Shown here: positions 1-6,035 of the stretch, piece by piece | Numbering within the stretch: the stretch's first letter is position 1 | Layout of the letters: each line of letters opens with the position of its first letter | Source of the DNA: an uncultured Tolumonas sp. | Lineage (GTDB): Bacteria > Pseudomonadota > Gammaproteobacteria > Enterobacterales > Aeromonadaceae | DNA: 6,125 nt | NCBI GenBank assembly: GCA_903931645.1 | Contig: CAIZDF010000459.1 | Span: 1-6,125, forward strand | Direction of reading: 5' to 3' | The notes under the pieces: generated by a model | Told to the model about the DNA's origin: nothing | Databases searched by the model: none | Seen by the model: the letters and a program-made list of their open reading frames with translations, nothing else | Made by a program: the position numbers and the translations under genes

Positions 1-10
1 CAGTTACTGG

Positions 11-676
11 TTATTGCTGTGCGGTAGCGTTTGCAAACAGAATGTTGTTTTCCAAATGGATATGTTGCATCAGGTCTTCACGTAATTGTGTCAGGCCGGT
101 ATACAGTGCACGCCATGTCACACAAGCGCCTACTGGTGGCGTAATGTCATTGGTCAGACGCATCAGTTCGTCTAAACCTTCGCCGTGTTGCTCATGCTCA
201 AAACGCATCATGGCAATCGGGCCTTGCGCCGGGTTGTTAAAACCTTCTTTCAGCATAGGGAACAGGATCTGCTCTTCTTTCTGCATGTGGCTTTCGAGTT
301 CCTGCAGCATGTTCGCCAGATGAGCACCCAGACCTAGCGGGCAGCCTGGTTTATCGGAGTGGACATGTTCAACACGACGCGCCAGACGGATCAATTCCGG
401 TAATTGAATGCGATGCAGGGCATGGAAACGTTCCAGAATAAAATCAATCAGGGCGGAAGGTGTCGCTGTACGCCAGTCAGTTTCGTCACTCGGTAACTGT
501 TGAACTAGTTCCAGTTCAGCCACAACTAACGCAGCATCGAGATTACGCTGAGCGATGGCGTCTTTTAACGGTTGTTGGCCGCCGCAGCAAAAATCTAGTT
601 TGAATTTGTGGAATACACGGGTCGCACCAGGAATTTCACAAGCGATGCTGGCGATAGTTTGTTCGAGTAAGGCCAT
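11..676 (-). CDS. ytfE: Iron-sulfur cluster repair di-iron protein YtfE (RIC/DnrN/ScdA family)
   Basis: The 221-residue cytoplasmic protein is nearly the same length as E. coli YtfE (220). It has an N-terminal ScdA-type domain with the signature D28-F-C30-C31-G-G, then a hemerythrin-like four-helix domain from about residue 78 to the end. The expected di-iron ligands are all present, shifted by one from E. coli: H85, H130, E134, H161, H205 and E209. The family is known to help repair Fe-S clusters damaged by NO or oxidative stress, and NO-related chemistry at the di-iron site has been proposed. The frame is open upstream to an ATG near 721. I chose the ATG at 674-676 because AAGGAG (684-689, minus strand) sits 7 bases before it, because it matches the E. 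coli N-terminus, and because the upstream ATG lies before the predicted transcript start. It is divergent from norR and probably activated by NorR/sigma54. Identification is firm; regulation is inferred. Confidence 0.96.
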   Translation of the reverse strand: MALLEQTIASIACEIPGATRVFHKFKLDFCCGGQQPLKDAIAQRNLDAALVVAELELVQQLPSDETDWRTATPSALIDFILERFHALHRIQLPELIRLARRVEHVHSDKPGCPLGLGAHLANMLQELESHMQKEEQILFPMLKEGFNNPAQGPIAMMRFEHEQHGEGLDELMRLTNDITPPVGACVTWRALYTGLTQLREDLMQHIHLENNILFANATAQQ

Positions 677-707
677 GGTGGCTCTCCTTAGGTGATAATA
701 GGGTAGT

Positions 708-721
708 TTGATCTCGATCAA
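708..721. promoter_or_regulatory. FNR/DNR-type palindrome over the predicted ytfE start point
   Basis: The sequence is TTGAT, CTCG, ATCAA, an exact match to the TTGAT-N4-ATCAA consensus shared by FNR and by NO-responsive DNR/NNR regulators. Its centre (about 714.5) lies on the predicted +1 of the sigma54 promoter for ytfE (about 716). That position suggests repression or a roadblock rather than the usual class II activation at -41.5. The motif is directly visible; which protein binds, and the sign of the effect, are inferred. Confidence 0.72.
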
Positions 722-726
722 TCTAT

Positions 727-742
727 TGCAGAGATCGTGCCT
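727..742 (-). promoter_or_regulatory. Sigma54 (-24/-12) promoter of ytfE
   Basis: Read on the minus strand the element is AGGCACGATCTCTGCA, against the sigma54 consensus TGGCACG-N4-TTGCA. The GGCACG block and the TGCA block are intact, with exact GG-N10-GC spacing. The GG (741-740) and GC (729-728) predict transcription from about 716, leaving a leader of about 40 bases that carries the ytfE Shine-Dalgarno. The two GGT-N7-ACC sites lie about 73 and 98 bases upstream of that start, a normal enhancer distance for a NorR-type activator. The match is strong; promoter use has not been shown. Confidence 0.85.
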
Positions 743-782
743 AAACTTAATACATTGAAAAATATAGATATTTAATTTTTAT

Positions 783-795
783 GGTTTTTTTTACC
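783..795. promoter_or_regulatory. NorR-type enhancer site A (GGT-N7-ACC)
   Basis: GGT, seven T, ACC: a perfect match to the GGT-N7-ACC form of the NorR site (GT-N7-AC in E. coli). Flanking bases extend the symmetry to ATGGT-N7-ACCAT (781-797). Its centre is about 73 bases upstream of the predicted ytfE start and about 50 bases before the norR start codon. It could therefore activate ytfE and also affect norR expression. Confidence 0.75.
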
Positions 796-807
796 ATTGA
801 CTGATAG

Positions 808-820
808 GGTTAAATAAACC
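808..820. promoter_or_regulatory. NorR-type enhancer site B (GGT-N7-ACC)
   Basis: GGT, TAAATAA, ACC: a second perfect GGT-N7-ACC site, centred 25 bases from site A and about 98 bases upstream of the predicted ytfE start. It ends 19 bases before the norR ATG, so it probably overlaps the norR promoter. The arrangement suggests autorepression. I could not place a convincing sigma70 promoter for norR; TAAATA at 811-816, with TTTACC upstream at a short 15-base spacing, is only a weak possibility. Confidence 0.75.
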
Positions 821-839
821 ATTTGGGGTGATAATTACC

Positions 840-2381
840 ATGTTTGATGCGTCACTGTTACTTGATCTCACCACTGAGCTACCGCGATCGGTGCGGCAGG
901 AACGGCTGGTTTCCGCGATACGTGTTCATTTTGGTTGCGGCGCGGTTGGTCTACTGAAATTAGATGGTGATTGCCTTTGCCCGGTGGCGGTGGATGGTTT
1001 GGCGCATGAAACGTTAGGGCGCCGTTTTGTTGTGGCGCAGCACCCTCGTTTGGCGGCTATTTTATCCAGCCGTTCAACAGTGCGCTTTGAACCGGGAAGT
1101 CCGTTACCTGATCCGTATGATGGCTTACTGGATTCACAACGCGGGCTGCCATTGCCCGTGCATGACTGCATGGGGATCAGCTTGTATCTGGAAGGACAAT
1201 TGTGGGGTGCATTAACGCTGGATGCGTTTGATGGGGCGGCGTTTGACGATCAGGCGGCCGATAAATTGGCACACAGTGCTTTTCTCGCCGAAGCCGTAGT
1301 GCGCATGAGTCGTTTGGAAGAAGAGATCCGGGCGTTGCGTGCGGGCAGTCGAGTTTCTGAAACGTTATTGATGGATGAACAAAATGCCAATGATGGCGAA
1401 ATCATCGGGCAAAGTGCGATTTTGTTGAAGTTGCTGCATGAGTTGGATGTGGTCGCTAATTCTGAATTGCCGGTGTTGTTGCTGGGGGAAACTGGTGTGG
1501 GAAAAGAGCTATTTGCTCGCCGGTTACACAGTAAATCGCCGCGACACAATGCACCGCTGATCCATGTCAACTGTGCTGCGTTGCCGGAATCACTGGCGGA
1601 AAGTGAGTTGTTTGGTCATGTCAAAGGCGCATTTTCTGGTGCCATGAGCGATCGCCCCGGCCGGTTTGAAGCGGCTAATGGCGGAACGTTGTTTCTCGAT
1701 GAAGTCGGTGAATTACCGCTGATGGTGCAGGCTAAATTATTACGTACATTACAGAATGGTGAGATCCAACGACTCGGTGCGGATCAGCCGAGAAAAGTCG
1801 ATGTGCGCATCATTGCGGCAACCAATCGTCAGCTGCATGAACAGGTAAGGGACGGGCAATTCCGGGCTGATTTGTATCATCGTTTATCGGTGTATCCGGT
1901 GCCGATCCCACCGCTACGAGAGCGTGGTAACGATGTGTTGCTACTGGCCGGAAATTTTCTGGAGCTAAACCGCGCCCGTCTTGGTTTTCGCAGCTTACGA
2001 TTATCACCGGCGGCCGAGCAGGCCTTATGCACTTATGACTGGCCAGGTAATGTGCGTGAGCTGGAGCATGTGATCAGTCGAGCTGCTTTGCGGGCGGTCA
2101 GCCGGGGGGCTGTCAGAACAGAGATTGTTACGCTGGAACCGGAACATCTGGCGCTGGATGCCACCGTGATCAGCTCAGCAAAAACCGAACAGACACTGTT
2201 GCCGCAGGCTACGCAGGTCGAACAGGCTGTATCGCTAAAGATTGCCGTAGATGGTTATCAGCGTCAGGTGATCCGCCAGACGCTGGAAGCTTGTCAGGGC
2301 AATTGGGCCAATGTAGCGCGACGGTTAGATCTTGATCCGAGTAATTTGCATAAACTGGCGAAACGACTGGGGTTGAAATAA
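840..2381 (+). CDS. norR: NO-responsive sigma54-dependent transcriptional activator NorR
   Basis: The protein has 513 residues (E. coli NorR 504) in the standard three-part layout. The N-terminal GAF domain (about 1-160) senses NO through a mononuclear non-haem iron. Residues matching the E. coli iron-site set are present: R70, D91 and D94 in PDPYDG, C110 and D128. The AAA+ domain (about 185-420) has Walker A GETGVGKE at 216-223, the sigma54-contacting loop at 263-268, Walker B around D287-E288, sensor I AATNR at 326-330, arginine-finger candidates R342/R348 and sensor II near R406. A Fis-like helix-turn-helix closes the protein (about 474-513). The sigma54 loop reads GAFSGA instead of GAFTGA, a conservative change. 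An in-frame GTG exists at 828, but the ATG at 840 is preferred: GGGGTGA (825-831) sits 8 bases before it and the N-terminus then aligns with E. coli. The E. coli interdomain residue R81 aligns with S76 here. Its likely targets are the GGT-N7-ACC sites beside ytfE and norV. Confidence 0.96.
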   Translation: MFDASLLLDLTTELPRSVRQERLVSAIRVHFGCGAVGLLKLDGDCLCPVAVDGLAHETLGRRFVVAQHPRLAAILSSRSTVRFEPGSPLPDPYDGLLDSQRGLPLPVHDCMGISLYLEGQLWGALTLDAFDGAAFDDQAADKLAHSAFLAEAVVRMSRLEEEIRALRAGSRVSETLLMDEQNANDGEIIGQSAILLKLLHELDVVANSELPVLLLGETGVGKELFARRLHSKSPRHNAPLIHVNCAALPESLAESELFGHVKGAFSGAMSDRPGRFEAANGGTLFLDEVGELPLMVQAKLLRTLQNGEIQRLGADQPRKVDVRIIAATNRQLHEQVRDGQFRADLYHRLSVYPVPIPPLRERGNDVLLLAGNFLELNRARLGFRSLRLSPAAEQALCTYDWPGNVRELEHVISRAALRAVSRGAVRTEIVTLEPEHLALDATVISSAKTEQTLLPQATQVEQAVSLKIAVDGYQRQVIRQTLEACQGNWANVARRLDLDPSNLHKLAKRLGLK

Positions 2382-2383
2382 CC
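2371..2383. promoter_or_regulatory. NorR-type enhancer site C, spanning the norR stop codon
   Basis: GGT, TGAAATA, ACC: a perfect GGT-N7-ACC match, closely resembling site B. It lies in the last codons and TAA (2379-2381) of norR. The core extends to a 7-bp inverted repeat (2368-2374 with 2380-2386). Its centre is 75 bases upstream of the -24 G of the sigma54-like element before norV, against 74 bases for site B and ytfE. That matched geometry makes a chance match less likely. Only one clear NorR site was found here, whereas E. coli norVW has three. Confidence 0.65.
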
Positions 2384-2446
2384 CCACTTGATCCTGCTTA
2401 GCCAGCTGTTTTTCATTTTTCCTCTTTTTATCCTTCCTTCGTTTTT

Positions 2447-2473
2447 TGATGGCTTCCACCTTGTAAGCCATCA
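2447..2473. repeat. 9-bp perfect inverted repeat in the norR-norV gap
   Basis: TGATGGCTT (2447-2455) and AAGCCATCA (2465-2473) are exact reverse complements with a 9-base loop. The T-run lies upstream (2442-2447) and no T-run follows the right arm, so it does not look like an intrinsic terminator for norR. It coincides with the sigma54-like element proposed for norV: the -24 GG lies in the left arm and the -12 region in the loop. It might instead be a protein-binding palindrome. Function unknown. Confidence 0.6.
2450..2465 (+). promoter_or_regulatory. Candidate sigma54 promoter of norVW
   Basis: TGGCTTCCACCTTGTA matches the sigma54 consensus at TGGC (-24) and TTG (-12) with correct spacing, but the -12 dinucleotide is GT instead of GC. 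Predicted start is about 2476, giving a leader of roughly 158 bases. Support comes mainly from site C at about -99, mirroring the ytfE arrangement. It is weaker than the ytfE element, and the overlap with a hairpin adds doubt. Confidence 0.5.
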
Positions 2474-2529
2474 GATTGAGATCACTGTAAATTTTTTCTA
2501 TACAACTTAACGCGCATTGCCAATTGCTG

Positions 2530-2559
2530 TTGATTGTTCAAAAAGTCATTCTTTATAAC
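2530..2559 (+). promoter_or_regulatory. Possible sigma70 promoter of norVW
   Basis: TTGATT (2530-2535) and TATAAC (2554-2559) are separated by 18 bases; TTATAA at 2553-2558 gives a 17-base spacing. The predicted start near 2566 falls inside the first NsrR-type palindrome, an arrangement typical of NsrR-repressed promoters. The leader would be about 68 bases. This is a prediction from a modest match. Confidence 0.4.
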
Positions 2560-2579
2560 TTGCATTTAAAATGCATATT
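2557..2579. promoter_or_regulatory. NsrR-type operator 1 upstream of norV
   Basis: The site is an 11-1-11 palindrome: left arm AACTTGCATTT, centre A, right arm AAATGCATATT. The arms are inverted copies apart from two mismatched positions. It fits the published NsrR pattern ATGYATTT-N-AAATRCAT closely, except for T in place of the first A. NsrR is an Fe-S repressor that releases DNA when its cluster reacts with NO. Overlap with the possible -10 box suggests that binding blocks a sigma70 promoter. Confidence 0.72.
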
Positions 2580-2593
2580 AAACTAAGATGCAA

Positions 2594-2616
2594 ACACTGC
2601 ATATGAGATGCACATT
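2594..2616. promoter_or_regulatory. NsrR-type operator 2, weaker, just before the norV ribosome site
   Basis: Left arm ACACTGCATAT, centre G, right arm AGATGCACATT. The two TGCA cores keep the same 7-base spacing as operator 1 and the centres are 37 bases apart. The inner bases depart from the TTT/AAA consensus. An additional lone half-site AAGATGCA (2585-2592) lies between the two palindromes. It ends 5 bases before the norV Shine-Dalgarno (2622-2626), so a bound repressor would sit downstream of the promoter. Confidence 0.5.
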
Positions 2617-2633
2617 ATGTTGAGGACGAAATC

Positions 2634-4049
2634 ATGACTTTGCACGTTAAGAACAATATCTACTGGGTTGGCAAACAAGATTGGGAACTGCGCGAATTTC
2701 ATGGCAGTGAATATTCCACCCATAAAGGCTCCAGCTATAACAGTTATCTGATCAAAGAAGAGAAGGTGGCGTTGATTGATACGGTGTGGAGCCCATATGC
2801 CGATGAATTTGTGACGAATCTGGCGAATGAAATTCCGTTAGAGAAAATCGACTTCATCATTGCCAACCATGCAGAAATTGATCATAGCGGCGCATTGCCA
2901 GCGTTACTGGCGAAAATTCCGAACACACCGATTTACTGCACTGCCAATGGTGTGAAATCGCTGAAAGGGCATTTCCACCAAGACTGGAATTTCCAGGTTG
3001 TCAAAACTGGTGACACCCTTGATCTGGGTAATGGTAAAAAGCTGGTGTTTGTCGAAGCGCCGATGCTGCACTGGCCAGACAGCATGATGACCTATATGAC
3101 CGACGATGCGGTGTTATTCAGTAATGACGCGTTCGGTCAGCACTATGCCAGCGATCAGCTCTATAACGATCTGGTTGATCAGAATGAACTGCATAACGAA
3201 TGTATTAAATATTACGCTAACATCCTGACCCCGTTCAGCAAACTGGTGACGCAGAAAATTCATGAAGTGCTGTCATTCAATCTGCCACTGGACATGATCT
3301 GTACCTCACACGGCATTATCTGGCGCGATAATCCGGCGCAGATCGTCGAACAATATCTGAAATGGGCTGATTCTTATCAGGAAAATCAGATCACGCTGAT
3401 TTATGACACCATGTGGGAAAGTACCCGCAAAATGTCGGAAGCAATTGCCTCTGGTATTCGCAAAGCTGACCCAACCGTGACAATCAAACAATTCAATTTG
3501 GCGAATTCAGACAAGAACGATGTGTTAACGCAGGTATTTAAATCGAAAGCAATTTTGATCGGTTCGCCGACCATCAATAACGTGATGTTGCCGCAGGTCG
3601 CCGCGTTGCTGGAAGAGATCCAGGGTTTACGTTTTACCGGCAAAACCGCCGCTGCATTTGGTAGCCATGGCTGGAACGGTGGTGCGGTAAATCGTATTAC
3701 TCAGCGTTTGAAAGAGTGTGGTTTTAACACGTTAGAAGGCACCAAAGTGGAATGGCGTCCGACACAAGAAGCACTGCAAGAATGCGAAGCCTACGGTAAA
3801 AATCTGGTGGCACAATTGGGTGGCGTTGCTACTGCAGAAACTAAACAAACGGCCATCGCAACTGAACTTCCATCTATGGTTTGCCGCACTTGTTCATGGG
3901 TTTATGACCCGGCGGAAGGCGAAGTGAATCAAGGTGTTGAAGCGGGAACAGCTTGGGAAAATGTGCCAGAAAGTTTCCTCTGCCCGGTCTGTTTTATGGG
4001 CAAAGATGATTTCGACCCGAAAACTGAAACTGTCGCCAAAGCCGCGTAA
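2634..4049 (+). CDS. norV: Anaerobic nitric oxide reductase flavorubredoxin NorV
   Basis: NorV is a cytoplasmic flavodiiron protein that reduces NO to N2O, chiefly without oxygen. This copy has 471 residues (E. coli 479). The metallo-beta-lactamase-like domain (about 1-250) carries the di-iron ligands H79-x-E81-x-D83, H146, D165 and H226, at exactly the residue numbers used for Desulfovibrio gigas rubredoxin:oxygen oxidoreductase. The flavodoxin-like FMN domain (about 253-395) shows the phosphate loop around 257-265, SPTINN at 311-316 and [10 protein letters not shown] at 343-352. A short linker leads to a C-terminal rubredoxin (about 415-460) with iron ligands C417, C420, C450 and C453. The start is fixed by GAGGA (2622-2626) 7 bases before the ATG and by alignment with E. 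coli. It is followed 12 bases later by norW, surely in one operon. The upstream region suggests control by NorR/sigma54 and by an NsrR-like repressor. All key residues are intact. Confidence 0.97.
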   Translation: MTLHVKNNIYWVGKQDWELREFHGSEYSTHKGSSYNSYLIKEEKVALIDTVWSPYADEFVTNLANEIPLEKIDFIIANHAEIDHSGALPALLAKIPNTPIYCTANGVKSLKGHFHQDWNFQVVKTGDTLDLGNGKKLVFVEAPMLHWPDSMMTYMTDDAVLFSNDAFGQHYASDQLYNDLVDQNELHNECIKYYANILTPFSKLVTQKIHEVLSFNLPLDMICTSHGIIWRDNPAQIVEQYLKWADSYQENQITLIYDTMWESTRKMSEAIASGIRKADPTVTIKQFNLANSDKNDVLTQVFKSKAILIGSPTINNVMLPQVAALLEEIQGLRFTGKTAAAFGSHGWNGGAVNRITQRLKECGFNTLEGTKVEWRPTQEALQECEAYGKNLVAQLGGVATAETKQTAIATELPSMVCRTCSWVYDPAEGEVNQGVEAGTAWENVPESFLCPVCFMGKDDFDPKTETVAKAA

Positions 4050-4061
4050 AAGGAGACCATC

Positions 4062-5207
4062 ATGGCAGCACATCATCCGGTCGTGATCGTCGGCAGTGGT
4101 TATGCCGGTCTGCAACTGGCGCGACAATTTCGCCGTCATGCACCAGCCACGCCACTGGTTATAGTCTGCGCCGATGACGGTGTCGACTACCCGAAACCAC
4201 AGCTGAGCCACGCGGTCAGTAAACGTCAGTCGGCGGCGGATCTGATCCGAAAATCGGCGAAAGAAATTGCGTTGGAATTAAAAGCGCTATTACTGACCGG
4301 GCAACAGGTTAAAGCCATTGACCCTGAGCGACAGGTGATTCAACTGGCAGAGCGGGAATTACCCTATCGGGATCTGGTGCTGGCGGTTGGCGCTGAAGCG
4401 TGGGTGCCGCCCGTGAGTGGCGATGCGGTTGATGCGATCATCACGCTGAACAGTCTGCAACATTATCAGCAATATCAGGAACAATTGGTGAACAGCCAAC
4501 GGATCTTGATTGTGGGCAGCGGGCTGATTGGCAGTGAGCTGGCGAATGATTTTCTGCTGGCTGGAAAACAGATCACCTTGTGTGATCCAACAGAGCGGTT
4601 GCTGTGTTCGCTGATGCCTGATTTTGTCAGTGAAAGGCTGCACTCTGTGCTGGCGCAGGCCGGGTGTAAATTCGCCTTCAATACGACGCTGGCAGCATTA
4701 GATCGGCGAAGTGATGGCCTGCTGGCGACATTCAGTGATGGTACATCGATTGTGGTTGATAGCGTAGTGTGTGCTGCCGGGTTACGTTCACGAACTACGT
4801 TGGCGAAAGCCGCGGGGCTGAATATCAATCGAGGTATTGTGGTTGATAAGCAGCTGGCAACCAGCGCACCACATATTTATGCGCTGGGCGATTGCGCAGA
4901 AATTGATGGGCAGTTGTTACCTTATTTGCAACCGATCACCGTGAGTGCGCAAGCGTTGGCTAAAACATTGGCTGGCGAACAAACGCGGGTGCAATGGCCG
5001 GTGATGCCGGTCAATGTGAAAACCAGCAGTTATCCGGTACAGCTAGCTGGCGAAGTGCGCAGTGATGATTTGATCTGGCAGTTGGATGAAGATGAAAACG
5101 GTCTGACTGGGCAGGCATTTCGACACGATGCATTAGTGGGTTTTGTCACTAGCGGTCAACATATCACGCGTAGTATGGCGTTGATAAAGCAGTTGGCTGA
5201 AAATTAG
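4062..5207 (+). CDS. norW: NADH:flavorubredoxin reductase NorW
   Basis: NorW passes electrons from NADH through FAD to the rubredoxin domain of NorV. It has 381 residues (E. coli 377), a cytoplasmic pyridine-nucleotide-disulfide-oxidoreductase fold without a redox-active CxxC. The FAD-binding dinucleotide motif VGSGYAG is at 10-16, the NAD-binding motif VGSGLIGSE at 151-159, and the second FAD motif IYALGDCAE at 272-280 with D277. The C-terminal part (about 310-381) is the variable domain seen in rubredoxin reductases. It begins 12 bases after norV with AAGGAG (4050-4055) placed 6 bases before the ATG, so the two genes are almost certainly cotranscribed. Rubredoxin reductases such as AlkT/RubB are related, but the direct link to norV makes NorW the best assignment. 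Confidence 0.95.
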   Translation: MAAHHPVVIVGSGYAGLQLARQFRRHAPATPLVIVCADDGVDYPKPQLSHAVSKRQSAADLIRKSAKEIALELKALLLTGQQVKAIDPERQVIQLAERELPYRDLVLAVGAEAWVPPVSGDAVDAIITLNSLQHYQQYQEQLVNSQRILIVGSGLIGSELANDFLLAGKQITLCDPTERLLCSLMPDFVSERLHSVLAQAGCKFAFNTTLAALDRRSDGLLATFSDGTSIVVDSVVCAAGLRSRTTLAKAAGLNINRGIVVDKQLATSAPHIYALGDCAEIDGQLLPYLQPITVSAQALAKTLAGEQTRVQWPVMPVNVKTSSYPVQLAGEVRSDDLIWQLDEDENGLTGQAFRHDALVGFVTSGQHITRSMALIKQLAEN

Positions 5208-5220
5208 CCTAAGCTATAAA
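5193..5220 (+). promoter_or_regulatory. Possible sigma70 promoter of fpr
   Basis: TTGGCT (5193-5198), a 16-base spacer and TATAAA (5215-5220) resemble a sigma70 promoter starting near 5227. The -35 lies in the last codons of norW. It would allow fpr to be expressed apart from norVW. I saw no NorR, NsrR or FNR-type site between norW and fpr. Confidence 0.35.
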
Positions 5221-5240
5221 GTATGTTCTCGATTCAGTTA

Positions 5241-5262
5241 CATCTGAGTTCTGATGCTTTTT
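5241..5262 (+). terminator. Weak hairpin with T-run after norW
   Basis: CATC (5241-5244) pairs with GATG (5253-5256), followed at once by C and TTTTT (5258-5262). The stem is only 4 bp with an 8-base loop, so at best it terminates a fraction of norVW transcripts. Read-through into fpr remains likely. Confidence 0.25.
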
Positions 5263-5287
5263 ATTTCCGTTAGGGTAAGGGGCGTAT

Positions 5288-6031
5288 ATGACAGACTGGG
5301 TAAACGGAAGAGTACATGAGGTCATTCGCTGGAATGACCGACTCTGTTCGATCAAAGTAAAAGCCGATTTAGCCCCATATGTGGCGGGGCAGTTTGGTAA
5401 ATTATCTCTGATCATTGATGGCGAACGGGTAGGCCGTGCCTATTCGTTTGTAAACCCACCGAAAGCGGAATATCACGAGTTTTATCTGATCAAAATTCCG
5501 GAAGGCCGGCTATCACCACATGTCTTTAATTTGCAGCCGGGTGATGAATTGCAAATTTCGCATGAAGCCAGTGGGTTTATGACGTTAGCTGAAGTGCCGG
5601 AAGGGCGTGATCTCTGGATGATGGCCACCGGTACGGCCATTGGGCCATTTCTGGCCATTATTTCCGAGCAACAGGTGTTTCAGCGCTTTCAGAATATCGT
5701 GTTAGTGCATGGTGTACGTGAGCGCGAAGATCTGACCTATCAATCTCTGATCCAATCGTTTAAGACGCAATGGTTACAACGTTTTCGCTATATTCCGATT
5801 GTAAGCCGGGAAGAGTGCCCGGATATTCTGCAAGGGCGCATTCCGGCGTTACTGGACAATGGTTTGTTAGAAGCATCGGCGGGTTTGGTGATTTCACCAA
5901 CTTGCACGCAAACCATGTTGTGCGGTAATCCGGCGATGGTGAAAGATACCTTTCATGCCTTAGAGCAAAAAGGGCTGAAAAAAAATCTCCGGCGGGAACC
6001 GGGGCACATCACCATGGAAAATTACTGGTAA
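5288..6031 (+). CDS. fpr: Ferredoxin/flavodoxin--NADP+ reductase
   Basis: The enzyme moves electrons between NADPH and flavodoxin or ferredoxin, in bacteria mostly towards reduced flavodoxin/ferredoxin for Fe-S assembly, radical enzymes and stress defence. It has 247 residues (E. coli Fpr 248) and aligns from end to end. The FAD domain (about 1-98) holds R50-A-Y-S and GRLSPH (73-78). The NADP domain (about 105-247) holds ATGTAIGPF (113-121) and LCGNPAMV (211-218). The NADPH-phosphate arginines R144, R174 and R184 fall at E. coli numbers, and the chain ends in the typical aromatic tail ENYW with W247. AAGGGG (5277-5282) lies 5 bases before the ATG, a slightly short spacing. It follows norW by 80 bases on the same strand, so it may be partly cotranscribed with norVW or use its own promoter. 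A direct role in NO reduction is not implied, since NorW already serves NorV. Confidence 0.95.
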   Translation: MTDWVNGRVHEVIRWNDRLCSIKVKADLAPYVAGQFGKLSLIIDGERVGRAYSFVNPPKAEYHEFYLIKIPEGRLSPHVFNLQPGDELQISHEASGFMTLAEVPEGRDLWMMATGTAIGPFLAIISEQQVFQRFQNIVLVHGVREREDLTYQSLIQSFKTQWLQRFRYIPIVSREECPDILQGRIPALLDNGLLEASAGLVISPTCTQTMLCGNPAMVKDTFHALEQKGLKKNLRREPGHITMENYW

Positions 6032-6035
6032 GCCA

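Noticed and set aside
42..323. Plus-strand open frame opposite ytfE, and other open frames antisense to or out of frame with norR, norV, norW and fpr
   Set aside because: They overlap well-identified genes, lack ribosome sites or recognisable domains, and are ordinary frame shadows.
677..721. In-frame N-terminal extension of ytfE by 15 residues to an ATG near 721
   Set aside because: There is no ribosome site ahead of it, it precedes the predicted transcript start, and the shorter form matches E. coli YtfE with an AAGGAG at good spacing.
745..780. NsrR site in front of ytfE
   Set aside because: AT-rich words such as TACATT occur, but no second arm with the correct 11-1-11 spacing was found.
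828..839. GTG start of norR four codons upstream of the ATG
   Set aside because: The GTG is part of GGGGTGA, which serves better as the ribosome-binding sequence for the ATG at 840.
2368..2386. Hairpin at the norR stop codon as a rho-independent terminator
   Set aside because: The 7-bp stem is followed by CTTGATCC and not by a T-run; the symmetry is better explained by the GGT-N7-ACC site.
2513..2528. CGCATTGCCAATTGCT as a sigma54 promoter
   Set aside because: It has a good TTGC -12 block but GC in place of the nearly invariant -24 GG.
2530..2541. TTGATTGTTCAA as an FNR site before norV
   Set aside because: The TTGA and TCAA arms are 4 bases apart instead of 6, so the two half-sites are out of register for an FNR dimer.
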